Below, piece after piece: positions 7,671 through 15,280 of a stretch of DNA of 15,355 nucleotides. Made by a program: the position numbers and the translations under genes. Position 1 is the first letter of the stretch. Each line of letters starts with the position of its first letter. Under the pieces are notes generated by a model. That model saw only the letters and a list, made by a program, of their open reading frames with translations. It was not told where the DNA came from and did not search any database. The stretch is taken from NCBI GenBank assembly GCA_947461805.1, contig CANHMJ010000021.1, positions 1-15,355 of the forward strand, read 5' to 3'. Source of the stretch: Burkholderiaceae bacterium (GTDB taxonomy: Bacteria; Pseudomonadota; Gammaproteobacteria; Burkholderiales; Burkholderiaceae).

Positions 7671-9107
7671 TTACATATTTAATGCGCGTTGATCCGTTGC
7701 TAATGCTGCTTCACGCATTACCTCCGAGAGACTGGGGTGTGGATGACAAATGCGTGCAATGTCTTCTGCAGCCGCCTTAAACTCCATAGCAACCGCTGCC
7801 TCCGCAATCAGATCCGAGGCATTTGGCCCAATAATATGCACGCCAAGAATTTCGTCGGTCTTTGCATCCGCTAAAAACTTAACAAATCCCTCAGCACGGG
7901 CCATACCAAGGGCACGTCCGTTCGCAGCAAATGGGAATTGACCTGATTTATACGCAATACCAGCGGCCTTCAATTGCTGCTCGGTTTTTCCCACCCATGC
8001 AATCTCGGGGTCGGTGTAAATCACCCATGGAATGCAGTTGTAGTCGATGTGGGGTTTTTGGCCTGCGATGATTTCAGCAACCAATACGCCCTCATCTTCT
8101 GCCTTGTGGGCCAGCATCGGCCCACGCACAACATCACCGACAGCGTAAACCCCAGGAGCCACAGTAGCGCAAGTGTGGTCATCAATCGGAATGAAACCGC
8201 GCTCATCAACCTTAAGGCCAATCGACTCTAGGTTGAGTTTGTCGGTATTAGGTACGCGACCTACCGAAACGATTAAACGATCGCATTCGAGCTTTTGTGC
8301 TTTGCCCTCAGCGTCTTGGTACTGAACCACAACGCCTTTTTTATCCGCCTTAACGTCACCAATCTTGACGCCCATATTGATCGTGAGGCCTTGCTTTACA
8401 AAGATCTTATGGGCCTCTTTTGCAATGCCTTCATCGCAGGCGCCCAAGAAAGTAGGCAAGCCTTCTAAGACCGTTACCTCAGAGCCAACCCGACGCCAGA
8501 CCGATCCCAGCTCAAGCCCAATGACACCAGCGCCAATAACACCCAAACGCTTGGGAATGGAATCAAACTTCAGTCCGCCAATATTGTCACAAACCAGGAC
8601 GTTATCAACTGGAATATTCGGTAGATGGCGCGCCTTTGATCCCGTTGCAATGATCACGTTCTTTGCAGTCACCGTACCCGCATCTTTGCCATCGATTTGG
8701 ATCTGATATCCATCCGCCGTTTTTCCAACAAAAGAGGCATGGCCTTTAAGCGTTGTAATCTTATTCTTGCGAAACAGAAACTGAATGCCCGCAGTCATCT
8801 TCGTCACGATCGCATCTTTGCGCGCCAGCATTTTGTTCGAATCGAGCTTGACCGAACCCACTGTAATGCCATGATCGGCGACATGGTGGCTAATCTTTTC
8901 AAACTCCTCCGACGAGGCGAGTAAGGCCTTGGAAGGAATGCATCCTACATTCAAACAGGTACCGCCTAAGCGTGGTTCACCCTTCGGATCATCGTAGGCA
9001 TTGGATTCTGCACAGGCCACTTTAAAACCCAGCTGAGCAGCTCGAATCGCTGCAATATAACCGCCAGGACCCGCACCAATAACGAGCACATCAAACACTT
9101 GACTCAT
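7671..9107 (-). CDS. lpdA: Dihydrolipoamide dehydrogenase (E3)
   Basis: This 478-residue FAD disulfide oxidoreductase is the E3 component that reoxidises dihydrolipoamide and reduces NAD+. Visible in order are the FAD Rossmann motif GAGPGGY (11-17), the redox-active disulfide C51/C56 in GGTCLNVGCIPSK, ATGSKARHLP, the NAD-binding GAGVIGLELGSVWRR, the second FAD motif YAVGDVVRGPMLAHKA, and the C-terminal catalytic HPHPSLSEVMREA with the His-Glu pair. Length fits the family. The start ATG has AAGGGG about 7 bases upstream and lies 11 bp after odhB. Its place directly after odhA-odhB makes it the E3 of the 2-oxoglutarate complex; it may also serve other complexes. Confidence 0.96.
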   Translation of the reverse strand: MSQVFDVLVIGAGPGGYIAAIRAAQLGFKVACAESNAYDDPKGEPRLGGTCLNVGCIPSKALLASSEEFEKISHHVADHGITVGSVKLDSNKMLARKDAIVTKMTAGIQFLFRKNKITTLKGHASFVGKTADGYQIQIDGKDAGTVTAKNVIIATGSKARHLPNIPVDNVLVCDNIGGLKFDSIPKRLGVIGAGVIGLELGSVWRRVGSEVTVLEGLPTFLGACDEGIAKEAHKIFVKQGLTINMGVKIGDVKADKKGVVVQYQDAEGKAQKLECDRLIVSVGRVPNTDKLNLESIGLKVDERGFIPIDDHTCATVAPGVYAVGDVVRGPMLAHKAEDEGVLVAEIIAGQKPHIDYNCIPWVIYTDPEIAWVGKTEQQLKAAGIAYKSGQFPFAANGRALGMARAEGFVKFLADAKTDEILGVHIIGPNASDLIAEAAVAMEFKAAAEDIARICHPHPSLSEVMREAALATDQRALNM

Positions 9108-9118
9108 GAGTTGGCCCC

Positions 9119-10351
9119 TTACAGATCAAGCAGGAGACGTGAAGGATCTTCTAATGCTTCCTTCATGGCAACTAAACCAAGCACTGCTTCGCGACCATCA
9201 ATGATGCGGTGGTCATACGATAAGGCCAAGTAATTAATGGGGCGGATCACAATTTGCCCATCCTCCACCACGGCACGCTCCTTGGTTGCATGAATACCCA
9301 AGATCGCCGACTGCGGTGGGTTGATGATTGGCGTCGACAGCATCGATCCAAACACGCCGCCGTTTGAAATGGAGAAAGTGCCGCCAGTTAACTCCTCAAT
9401 CGATAGCTTTCCGTCACGGGCTTTCGCACCATACTCCGCAATCTGCTTTTCGATATCGGCTAAGTTCATTTGGTCAACATCACGCAAAATAGGCACTACC
9501 AAACCGCGTGGTGAGCTAACCGCGATACCGATATCAAAGTAACCGTGATACACAATGTCGTTGCCATCCACCGATGCGTTCAGTAAAGGAAATTTCTTTA
9601 AGGCATGGGTCGCTGCTTTGACAAAAAAGGACATGAAACCTAGCTTGACGCCATGGGTCTTTTCAAATACGTCCTTGTACTTATTGCGCATAGCAATTAC
9701 TGGGCCCATATTAACTTCATTGAAGGTCGTCAGAATGGCATTGTTTGCTTGCGACTCCAGCAGGCGCTCCGCAATCCGCGCGCGCAAACGACTCATCGGT
9801 ACACGCTCTTCTGGACGCTCACCCATGGGCACTGCAATTCCAGGTAAAGCAGGTGATGATGCTTTTGCAGGCTTGGATCCACCCGCGGCAGCACCAATCA
9901 CATCGCCTTTGGTAATGCGGCCATCGCGTCCTGTACCAGCAACCTGCGCTGGGTTTATATTTTTTTCTGCCATCATTTTCGCAGCTGAGGGTGCAGCACT
10001 CGCACTCGCAATCGGAGCAGCAGCGGGTTTCGTGGCAGGGGCTGCGCTATTAGCTGCGGCGGCTGCAGGTGCGACTGCAATTGCTGGCGCTGCGGTAGCT
10101 GAAGCAGTAGCCGTGCTATCGATCTTCGCAATCACTTGGTCAGCAACTACCGTGCCGCCATCGCCAACCACCAATTCAACCAGCACACCAGCCGATGGGG
10201 ATGGCACCTCTAGCACTACCTTGTCGGTTTCAATCTCAATCAGGATTTCATCCTGACCAACCGCTTGACCTAGTTTTTTCTTCCACTGCAATAGGGTTGC
10301 CTCAGCAACCGACTCCGACAACTGGGGAACTTTAACTTCAAAAATAGCCAT
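9119..10351 (-). CDS. odhB: 2-oxoglutarate dehydrogenase E2 (dihydrolipoyl succinyltransferase)
   Basis: This 410-residue protein is the core of the 2-oxoglutarate dehydrogenase complex and transfers succinyl groups to CoA. Domains in order are one lipoyl domain (1-80) with the lipoylated K44 in EIETDKVVLEVPSP, an Ala/Pro-rich flexible linker (about 82-122), the E1/E3-binding domain (about 125-155, AEKNINPAQVAGTGRDGRIT), a second linker, and the catalytic domain (about 175-410). H381 and D385 in SYDHRIIDGREAV are the acyltransferase catalytic residues. The single lipoyl domain and ~410 length are typical of the succinyl rather than acetyl enzyme. The start has a strong AGGAAG site. It follows odhA by 41 bp. 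Confidence 0.97.
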   Translation of the reverse strand: MAIFEVKVPQLSESVAEATLLQWKKKLGQAVGQDEILIEIETDKVVLEVPSPSAGVLVELVVGDGGTVVADQVIAKIDSTATASATAAPAIAVAPAAAAANSAAPATKPAAAPIASASAAPSAAKMMAEKNINPAQVAGTGRDGRITKGDVIGAAAGGSKPAKASSPALPGIAVPMGERPEERVPMSRLRARIAERLLESQANNAILTTFNEVNMGPVIAMRNKYKDVFEKTHGVKLGFMSFFVKAATHALKKFPLLNASVDGNDIVYHGYFDIGIAVSSPRGLVVPILRDVDQMNLADIEKQIAEYGAKARDGKLSIEELTGGTFSISNGGVFGSMLSTPIINPPQSAILGIHATKERAVVEDGQIVIRPINYLALSYDHRIIDGREAVLGLVAMKEALEDPSRLLLDL

Positions 10352-10392
10352 GATTCTTCCTAGTAAATAATGCGATGTGAATTTGCCGGTAC

Positions 10393-13248
10393 TTATTTTG
10401 TAACGACGTATCCCTTGAGTTTGGCAAAGGCCGCATTAATCAGCGACTTTTGTTGTTCTTGATGGAGGTGGGCATAACCAACCGCCGGTGAAGCTGAGGC
10501 GGGACGACCGGCATACGCCATTCGCATTCCCTCGCTCATGTTTTCTAAAATGTTGTGCTGAATAAAGAACCAAGCGCCCTGGTTCTGTGGCTCATCCTGA
10601 CACCAAACCACTTCTTCAAGTGCTGGGTATTTTTTCATTTCAGCAGAGATTGCTTTATGTGGAAATGGATAAAGCTGCTCTACGCGAATAATCGCAACAT
10701 CGCCAATCGACTTATCGGCGCGCGCTTTGGCAAGGTCGTAATAGACTTTGCCAGAACACATGATGATGCGGGTGACCTTTTTAGGATCAATCGATTCATC
10801 GCGCTCAGGGAGTACTGTATGGAATACTCCTTTTGTAAATTCGATTAAGGGGGACGCTGCTTCTTTATTGCGCAGCAAAGACTTGGGTGTCATCAAGATA
10901 AGAGGCTTACGGAACTGACGAATCATTTGACGACGCAAGACGTGGAATATCTGCGCTGCGGTTGTTGGCTGAATCACCTGCATATTGGTATCTGCACACA
11001 ACTGCATAAAACGTTCGATTCGTGCCGAAGAATGCTCTGGTCCTTGACCTTCATAACCGTGTGGCAACATCATGACAAGACCGTTCACCCTACCCCATTT
11101 CACCTCACCAGAGGCAATAAACTGGTCAATCACCACTTGCGCACCGTTGGCAAAATCGCCAAACTGTGCCTCCCAAATGGTTAAGGTATTCGGCTCGGCC
11201 GCAGCATAGCCGTACTCAAAACCCAATACAGCCTCTTCAGAAAGAATGGAATCGATTACGATAAATGGGGCTTGGTCCTTTGCAACGTGCTGCAGTGGAA
11301 CATAGGTGCCGGTATCCCATTTTTCGCGGTTTTGATTGTGTAATACCGCGTGACGGTGCGTGAATGTGCCGCGACCACTGTCTTCCCCAGATAGGCGCAC
11401 GGGATAACCGCTAGCCACCAAAGAAGCAAAGGCCATGTGCTCACCCATGCCCCAATCCACATTGATTTCGCCTCGGCCCATTGCGGCACGATCAAGCAGT
11501 ACCTTTTCGACCAAGGGATGTACTTTCAGACCCTCTGGGACGGTGCTAATTTTTTCTGCCAAACGCTTCCACTCCGCCAGCGGAATTGCGGTATCGGCAC
11601 TATCGGTCCACTTCTTGTTTAGGAAGGGAGACCAATCCACCGCAAACTTACCTTTGAAGTTACTCAGCACCGGGTCGGACGTTTGCACACCCGCTTCCAT
11701 CGCGGTACGGTACTCTTTGACCATCAGATCACCCGTACCCATTGGCACTACGCCCTGCGCCTCTAGTTTTTCTGCGTACAACTTGCGCGTACCGGGATGC
11801 GCGCTAATGATTTTGTACATCAAAGGTTGGGTCATGGCAGGCGAATCTTGTTCGTTGTGCCCTAATTTACGGAAACAAACGATGTCGATTGCGACGTCTT
11901 TCTTGAATTGACTCCGAAACTCGACGGCCAACTGCGTAGCCAGAACAACCGCTTCTGGATCATCGCCATTCACGTGCAATACCGGGGCATCAATCACTTT
12001 CATGATGTCGGTGCAATACAGACTGGAGCGCAAGTCTCGCGGATCAGACGTTGTAAATCCAATCTGGTTATTAATCACAATGTGGATCGTGCCGCCAGTG
12101 GAATAGCCACGGACTTCAGCCATAGCTAGGGTTTCTTGCATTACGCCCTGACCTGCAATCGCAGCATCGCCATGCACTAAAACAGGCAATACTTGGCTGC
12201 CGGTTAAATCGCCCCGACGCTCCATCCGTGCGCGTGCAGAACCCTCAACAACGGGGTTGACGATTTCTAAATGGGAGGGGTTAAAGGCCAGGGATAAATG
12301 CACTGGACCGCCTGGCGTAGAAATATCGCTCGAGAAACCTTGGTGGTACTTCACGTCACCAGCCGGAAGATCTTCGGGGGCTTTGTGCTCAAACTCAGCA
12401 AATAAATCCGTTGGCATTTTTCCAAGAATATTGACCAGCACATTCAATCGACCGCGATGAGCCATTCCAATCACGATCTCTTGCACTCCGCGGCTGCCCG
12501 CATCGCGGATCAACTCATCCATGCAGGCGATGAAGCTCTCGCCGCCCTCAAGCGAAAAGCGTTTCTGTCCAACGTACTTCGCCGAGAGATAGCGCTCAAG
12601 GCCCTCCGCCGCCGTAACGCGATCCAAAATTTGGCGCTTTTCTTCGACATTGAAATTCGGCGACGAACGAATCGACTCTAATTTTTCTTGCCACCATTTT
12701 TTGATGGTCTGATCGGCAATGAACATGTACTCAGCGCCAATCGTGCCGCAGTAGGTTTCGCGCAAGGCTTGAAGTAAATCCCGCAATGACATATTGTTTT
12801 TGCCAAAGTAGGTGTTGCTGGTATTAAAAACGATGTCCATGTCGGCATCGGTAAAGCCATAAAAAGCGGGGCTGAGTTCAGGAATATCGGGACGCTCGGT
12901 GCGCTTCAATGGGTCAATATTGGCCCAGCGATTACCAACGTTGCGATACGCTGCGATCAGCTGTTGAACGGCAACGCGTTTGCGTCCCATCTCGGAGTCT
13001 GCTGAATCCGTAACCGTACGAATGGGGCCCTGCTTCGCACGCTCGGCAAAGGAGGCAACAATCGGTGCATGGGCAATATCTGGACCGTTGGAGCCATCGA
13101 CTGCAGGAACTTGATTGACGTTATCGAAGTAGTCGCGCCAGTGATCGGCAACCGACGTTGGGTCCAACAAATAGGATTCGTAGAGTTCTTCTACATAGGG
13201 GGCGTTTCCGCCAAATAGGTACGAACTTCCCCTAGAGGATTGAATCAT
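10393..13248 (-). CDS. odhA: 2-oxoglutarate dehydrogenase E1 (thiamine diphosphate enzyme)
   Basis: This protein has 951 residues from the start chosen here. It decarboxylates 2-oxoglutarate and reductively succinylates the lipoyl group of OdhB. Visible are an N-terminal SSYLFGGNAPYVEELYESYLLDP helix used by family members to bind E2, GMAHRGRLNVL (261-271), the thiamine-diphosphate/Mg site GDAAIAGQGV and NNQIGFTTSDP (about 360-403), and GHNEQDSPAMTQPLMY. Start choice: the frame opens with GTG at 13257, but AAAGG directly abuts that codon. The AGGTGA at 13259-13254 sits 5 bases before the ATG at 13248-13246, which is therefore preferred; the product differs by 3 residues. It is the first gene of the minus-strand run and is divergent from the HTH regulator. 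Confidence 0.97.
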   Translation of the reverse strand: MIQSSRGSSYLFGGNAPYVEELYESYLLDPTSVADHWRDYFDNVNQVPAVDGSNGPDIAHAPIVASFAERAKQGPIRTVTDSADSEMGRKRVAVQQLIAAYRNVGNRWANIDPLKRTERPDIPELSPAFYGFTDADMDIVFNTSNTYFGKNNMSLRDLLQALRETYCGTIGAEYMFIADQTIKKWWQEKLESIRSSPNFNVEEKRQILDRVTAAEGLERYLSAKYVGQKRFSLEGGESFIACMDELIRDAGSRGVQEIVIGMAHRGRLNVLVNILGKMPTDLFAEFEHKAPEDLPAGDVKYHQGFSSDISTPGGPVHLSLAFNPSHLEIVNPVVEGSARARMERRGDLTGSQVLPVLVHGDAAIAGQGVMQETLAMAEVRGYSTGGTIHIVINNQIGFTTSDPRDLRSSLYCTDIMKVIDAPVLHVNGDDPEAVVLATQLAVEFRSQFKKDVAIDIVCFRKLGHNEQDSPAMTQPLMYKIISAHPGTRKLYAEKLEAQGVVPMGTGDLMVKEYRTAMEAGVQTSDPVLSNFKGKFAVDWSPFLNKKWTDSADTAIPLAEWKRLAEKISTVPEGLKVHPLVEKVLLDRAAMGRGEINVDWGMGEHMAFASLVASGYPVRLSGEDSGRGTFTHRHAVLHNQNREKWDTGTYVPLQHVAKDQAPFIVIDSILSEEAVLGFEYGYAAAEPNTLTIWEAQFGDFANGAQVVIDQFIASGEVKWGRVNGLVMMLPHGYEGQGPEHSSARIERFMQLCADTNMQVIQPTTAAQIFHVLRRQMIRQFRKPLILMTPKSLLRNKEAASPLIEFTKGVFHTVLPERDESIDPKKVTRIIMCSGKVYYDLAKARADKSIGDVAIIRVEQLYPFPHKAISAEMKKYPALEEVVWCQDEPQNQGAWFFIQHNILENMSEGMRMAYAGRPASASPAVGYAHLHQEQQKSLINAAFAKLKGYVVTK

Positions 13249-13263
13249 GATGCTCACCTTTCA

Positions 13264-13276
13264 TCGGGTTTCCCGA
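13264..13276. promoter_or_regulatory. Small palindrome in the odhA leader
   Basis: TCGGGTTTCCCGA is a 5-bp inverted repeat around a 3-base centre, lying just upstream of the odhA ribosome-binding site and, on the minus strand, just after a run of T. In RNA it could form a short hairpin next to the Shine-Dalgarno; in DNA it could be an operator. Neither role is shown by the sequence alone. Confidence 0.35.
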
Positions 13277-13321
13277 AAAAAACTGTGGATTAAACCGTCT
13301 GCACAAGGGCTTAACCCCCTA

Positions 13322-13350
13322 CAGATAGATCATTGTGTACTCAAATACAA
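13322..13350 (-). promoter_or_regulatory. Candidate sigma70-type promoter for odhA
   Basis: On the minus strand TTGTAT (13350-13345) and TATCTG (13327-13322) are separated by exactly 17 bp. Both hexamers match only partly. The predicted start of transcription, around 13315, falls inside GGGCTTAACCCC (13307-13318), an imperfect 12-bp palindrome that could be an operator. It would give a leader of about 65 bases before the odhA ATG. Confidence 0.3.
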
Positions 13351-13394
13351 GACCCAATTTAACACGAATACTGCCGTCCTCCAACTCATCTTCC

Positions 13395-13477
13395 GAATTT
13401 CCGTGTTGAAGGATGGAATTTCCTGACGATTAAATAGGATGTTTCCTACGTCTATTTCATCCGATCCTGATAGATCC
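13395..13477. repeat. Cluster of short direct repeats upstream of the HTH regulator
   Basis: Several short repeats lie in this 83-bp stretch. GAATTTCC occurs at 13395-13402 and 13416-13423, offset by 21 bp (two helical turns). GGATGGAATTTCCTGACG (13411-13428) is echoed by GGATGTTTCCTACG (13437-13450), the same string with GAA and one G removed. GATCC occurs at 13463-13467 and 13473-13477, offset by 10 bp (one turn). Helical phasing of this kind is typical of regulator binding sites, but the units are short and could be chance. They sit between odhA and the HTH gene. Confidence 0.4.
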
Positions 13478-13534
13478 AAGTTGAAATGCTTTTTATGCTC
13501 TAAATCTCCTACAACATTAGCAAATTAAGGAAAA

Positions 13535-14257
13535 ATGAAAGCAATAACCCCTGACTTGGAATACCTCAGCACCCGACAAAGCGCCAAAGTACTTAATGTA
13601 TCCCTTGGCACCGTTCAAAAAATGGTGGAACTGGGTGAGTTAATTGCCTGGAAAACCCGAGGCGGGCATCGCCGCATCCTGGCTAGCTCCCTCGAACAGC
13701 AACTGCAGCGGCGTCAACGTAGCATGCGGCAAAAGGCAAGTACGCACTGCGTATTAATGGGCATCTTTAGACGAACCGAAAATAGCCTTGAATTAGCCAA
13801 CGCTATGCTCGATTGGCAACTCAAAGTGGATATGGAGATATCCATGGACAGCCTAGAAGGTTTAATGCAGGCCGTTTCCATTGCTCCCGATCTGATTTAC
13901 CTCGATGCATTAATCCCGCCAGTGGAGCAGGTCCATTTAATCCATTATTTAAGCAAAAACAGCCGTACGCAGCGCATCCCTATATTGGTGGATGAAGGGT
14001 TTATCCAGCTGCATCCGGGTGTACTGCAATTGGCAGGTGAAAATGCAGGGGTTCTTAAACCCGCTCCAAGTGAAAAAGAGGCCCTGGAGGCCGAAGAAAT
14101 GGTAATTACTGAAAACCCATTGATATTGGGCTATCCAGCAACCAGCGCCGATTCAGAATTAAGTACACTAGACCGAAGCCGATTTGCTGCGCTGGAATCC
14201 GTCTTTTTAGAAGGAATGGGCCGTAGGTGCGAATGGAGCCAACAAGCGATAACCTAA
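13535..14257 (+). CDS. MerR/excisionase-type HTH protein with a degenerate receiver domain
   Basis: This is a 240-residue putative DNA-binding regulator. Residues 9-50 (YLSTRQSAKVLNVSLGTVQK, then TRGGHRRI) form a winged helix-turn-helix of the MerR/excisionase class, ending in the typical GGHRR turn. A basic linker (QRRQRSMRQK, about 58-67) follows. Residues 71-190 look like a response-regulator receiver fold: IAPDLIYLDALIPP places D124 at the phosphoacceptor position, IPILVDEG matches the fourth strand, and AGVLKPAP keeps the conserved Lys-Pro (K175-P176). The N-terminal acidic pair that binds Mg is missing (VLMGIFRRTE), and the Thr/Ser switch position is acidic. It is therefore probably a pseudo-receiver, perhaps binding a ligand or partner. 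The tail (195-240) is unrecognised. TAAGGA precedes the ATG closely, and a strong terminator follows. No kinase gene is nearby. It is divergent from odhA. Target genes are unknown. Confidence 0.75.
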   Translation: MKAITPDLEYLSTRQSAKVLNVSLGTVQKMVELGELIAWKTRGGHRRILASSLEQQLQRRQRSMRQKASTHCVLMGIFRRTENSLELANAMLDWQLKVDMEISMDSLEGLMQAVSIAPDLIYLDALIPPVEQVHLIHYLSKNSRTQRIPILVDEGFIQLHPGVLQLAGENAGVLKPAPSEKEALEAEEMVITENPLILGYPATSADSELSTLDRSRFAALESVFLEGMGRRCEWSQQAIT

Positions 14258-14280
14258 TCTAAAACATGAGGAGCGAAAAT

Positions 14281-14304
14281 AAAGGCCGTCAATGACGGCC
14301 TTTT
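14281..14304. terminator. Bidirectional terminator between HTH regulator and hns
   Basis: A perfect 10-bp stem AAAGGCCGTC (14281-14290) / GACGGCCTTT (14294-14303) has an AAT loop, with T on the right and an A-rich left flank. It ends the regulator transcript (stop at 14257) and, on the other strand, the hns transcript (stop at 14331-14333). Confidence 0.9.
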
Positions 14305-14330
14305 ATATTACATAAATATAATTAAATCAA

Positions 14331-14618
14331 TTAGATAGCGTATGAACTTCGATTTTTACCTTCAATCCATTTTGGGGCTTTACCTCGCCCTGTCCAGGTC
14401 CCACCGGTTGCGGGATCGCGGTACTTTGGAGCTACCTTGCCACTGGGGCCGCGGCTACTGCCAGCTTTACGACTAAATAAATCCGATGCATTTAAGCCAT
14501 ACTGCTCAATAATTGCTTTTGCCTTAGCTATGCCGTCGGCCTTCTCCCGTTGAACTGCTTCTTTAATTTGCTTGTCCAGCTGTTCCCGCTGGGCTAATAA
14601 TTCCTGATAGGAAGGCAT
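14331..14618 (-). CDS. H-NS family nucleoid protein
   Basis: This 95-residue protein is typical in length of betaproteobacterial H-NS/MvaT-like histones (about 90-110). Residues 1-38 are charged and heptad-like (YQELLAQREQLDKQIKEAVQ), forming the coiled-coil oligomerisation part. Residues 50-62 are a flexible basic linker. Residues 62-86, VAPKYRDPATGGTWTGRGKA then PKWI, are the conserved C-terminal DNA-binding motif; GRGKAP corresponds to the AT-hook-like loop that enters the minor groove. It is expected to bind and silence AT-rich DNA. GGAG lies about 11 bases upstream of the ATG. The region immediately upstream is exceptionally AT-rich, which suggests autoregulation. It has its own two-way terminator downstream. 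Several paralogues usually exist in these genomes, so no symbol is given. Confidence 0.92.
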   Translation of the reverse strand: MPSYQELLAQREQLDKQIKEAVQREKADGIAKAKAIIEQYGLNASDLFSRKAGSSRGPSGKVAPKYRDPATGGTWTGRGKAPKWIEGKNRSSYAI

Positions 14619-14839
14619 ACTCTGAATATCTCCAACATTGATTAATAATAAATAGGCTATATAAATAATAGCTTTTTGATTATATACATAGTATTAAATA
14701 AGTGATGATAATAAATAATTCCCCTATCACCAGGTGAGCATTAAAAATAATATTTATATAATATTATTTATTATTAACAACAGAATTGAGAGATTAACTA
14801 TTATAAATATTAATATTTATCACAGATTACGATTAATTG
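14619..14839. promoter_or_regulatory. Extremely AT-rich region upstream of hns, with palindromes
   Basis: This 221-bp stretch has no plausible gene. A hand count of 14641-14840 gives 36 G or C in 200 bases (18%), far below the flanking genes. It holds ATAAATATTAATATTTAT, an 18-bp perfect palindrome (14803-14820), and the inverted repeat AAATAATATT (14745-14754) / AATATTATTT (14760-14769). The one less AT-rich island contains TCACCAGGTGA (14727-14737), a 5-bp inverted repeat around one base. It must contain the hns promoter, and very AT-rich curved DNA is the expected substrate of H-NS, so autorepression is likely. The -10-like strings are too many to choose one. Confidence 0.65.
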
Positions 14840-15244
14840 TTAACGGCGCATCATAAAACTACCTAAAGCCTTTGCAGTAACCACGCCAGACTCATTGATA
14901 ACCTCACCCTCGCAGTAGTTGATGTTTTTTCCTGCCTTGAGGAGTTTTCCCTCGATAATCAGCTTGCCAGTGGATGGGCGCATGAAGCTTACGGTCATGT
15001 CGATCGTCACCATGCCTTTGGCATCCGGATGAGCACTCCGAGCAGCCGCAGCCATGGCAAAGTCAAGCAAGGTCATGCTGAGACCCCCATGACCCACCTG
15101 AAAGCTATTCAGGTGCTCTGGTCGCAGATCTAAGGAAATGCGGGACTTACCGTTTTCAGCGAAGTCTGGAACCACACCGATGAAGTCGAGAAAGGGAATG
15201 GTGAGCCCAAAATACGATGTGGGCTGGGTTTGAGAAAGGCTCAT
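14840..15244 (-). CDS. PaaI/YdiI-like hotdog-fold acyl-CoA thioesterase
   Basis: This 134-residue protein is a single hotdog domain of usual length. The catalytic-type motif is VGHGGLSMTLLDFAMAAAA (50-68), with H52-G53-G54 at the start of the central helix and D61 at the position of the PaaI/4HBT acidic residue. TIDMTVSFMRPSTG (80-93) and the GEVINESGVVTAKALGSFM end are typical of the family. Members hydrolyse acyl- or aroyl-CoA in the cytoplasm; the substrate is not predictable. The frame is open upstream to 15325, but those 27 residues translate the 3' half of tRNA-Pro, so the ATG at 15244 is the real start, with GAG about 9 bases upstream. It begins 36 bp after the tRNA and may be transcribed with it. 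Confidence 0.88.
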   Translation of the reverse strand: MSLSQTQPTSYFGLTIPFLDFIGVVPDFAENGKSRISLDLRPEHLNSFQVGHGGLSMTLLDFAMAAAARSAHPDAKGMVTIDMTVSFMRPSTGKLIIEGKLLKAGKNINYCEGEVINESGVVTAKALGSFMMRR

Positions 15245-15280
15245 GAATGTGCTCGCAAAAAGGCGAATGAAGAAGTTCGA

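Noticed and set aside
9555..10256. A 233-codon open frame on the plus strand, antisense to odhB.
   Set aside because: It lies wholly inside odhB, whose lipoyl, linker and catalytic motifs are clear. Its product is low-complexity Ala/Thr/Ser mirroring the Ala/Pro linker, and it has no convincing ribosome-binding site.
11435..11911. A 158-codon open frame antisense to odhA.
   Set aside because: It is fully within the conserved E1 gene and shows no domain or start signal.
13535..14257. The HTH protein as a phage excisionase.
   Set aside because: It is 240 residues with a second, receiver-like domain, whereas phage excisionases are usually short single-domain proteins. There are no other phage genes nearby.
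14745..14769. The AT-only inverted repeat as a terminator for the thioesterase gene.
   Set aside because: The stem has no G or C, would be very unstable as RNA, and has no clean T-run following it on the minus strand.
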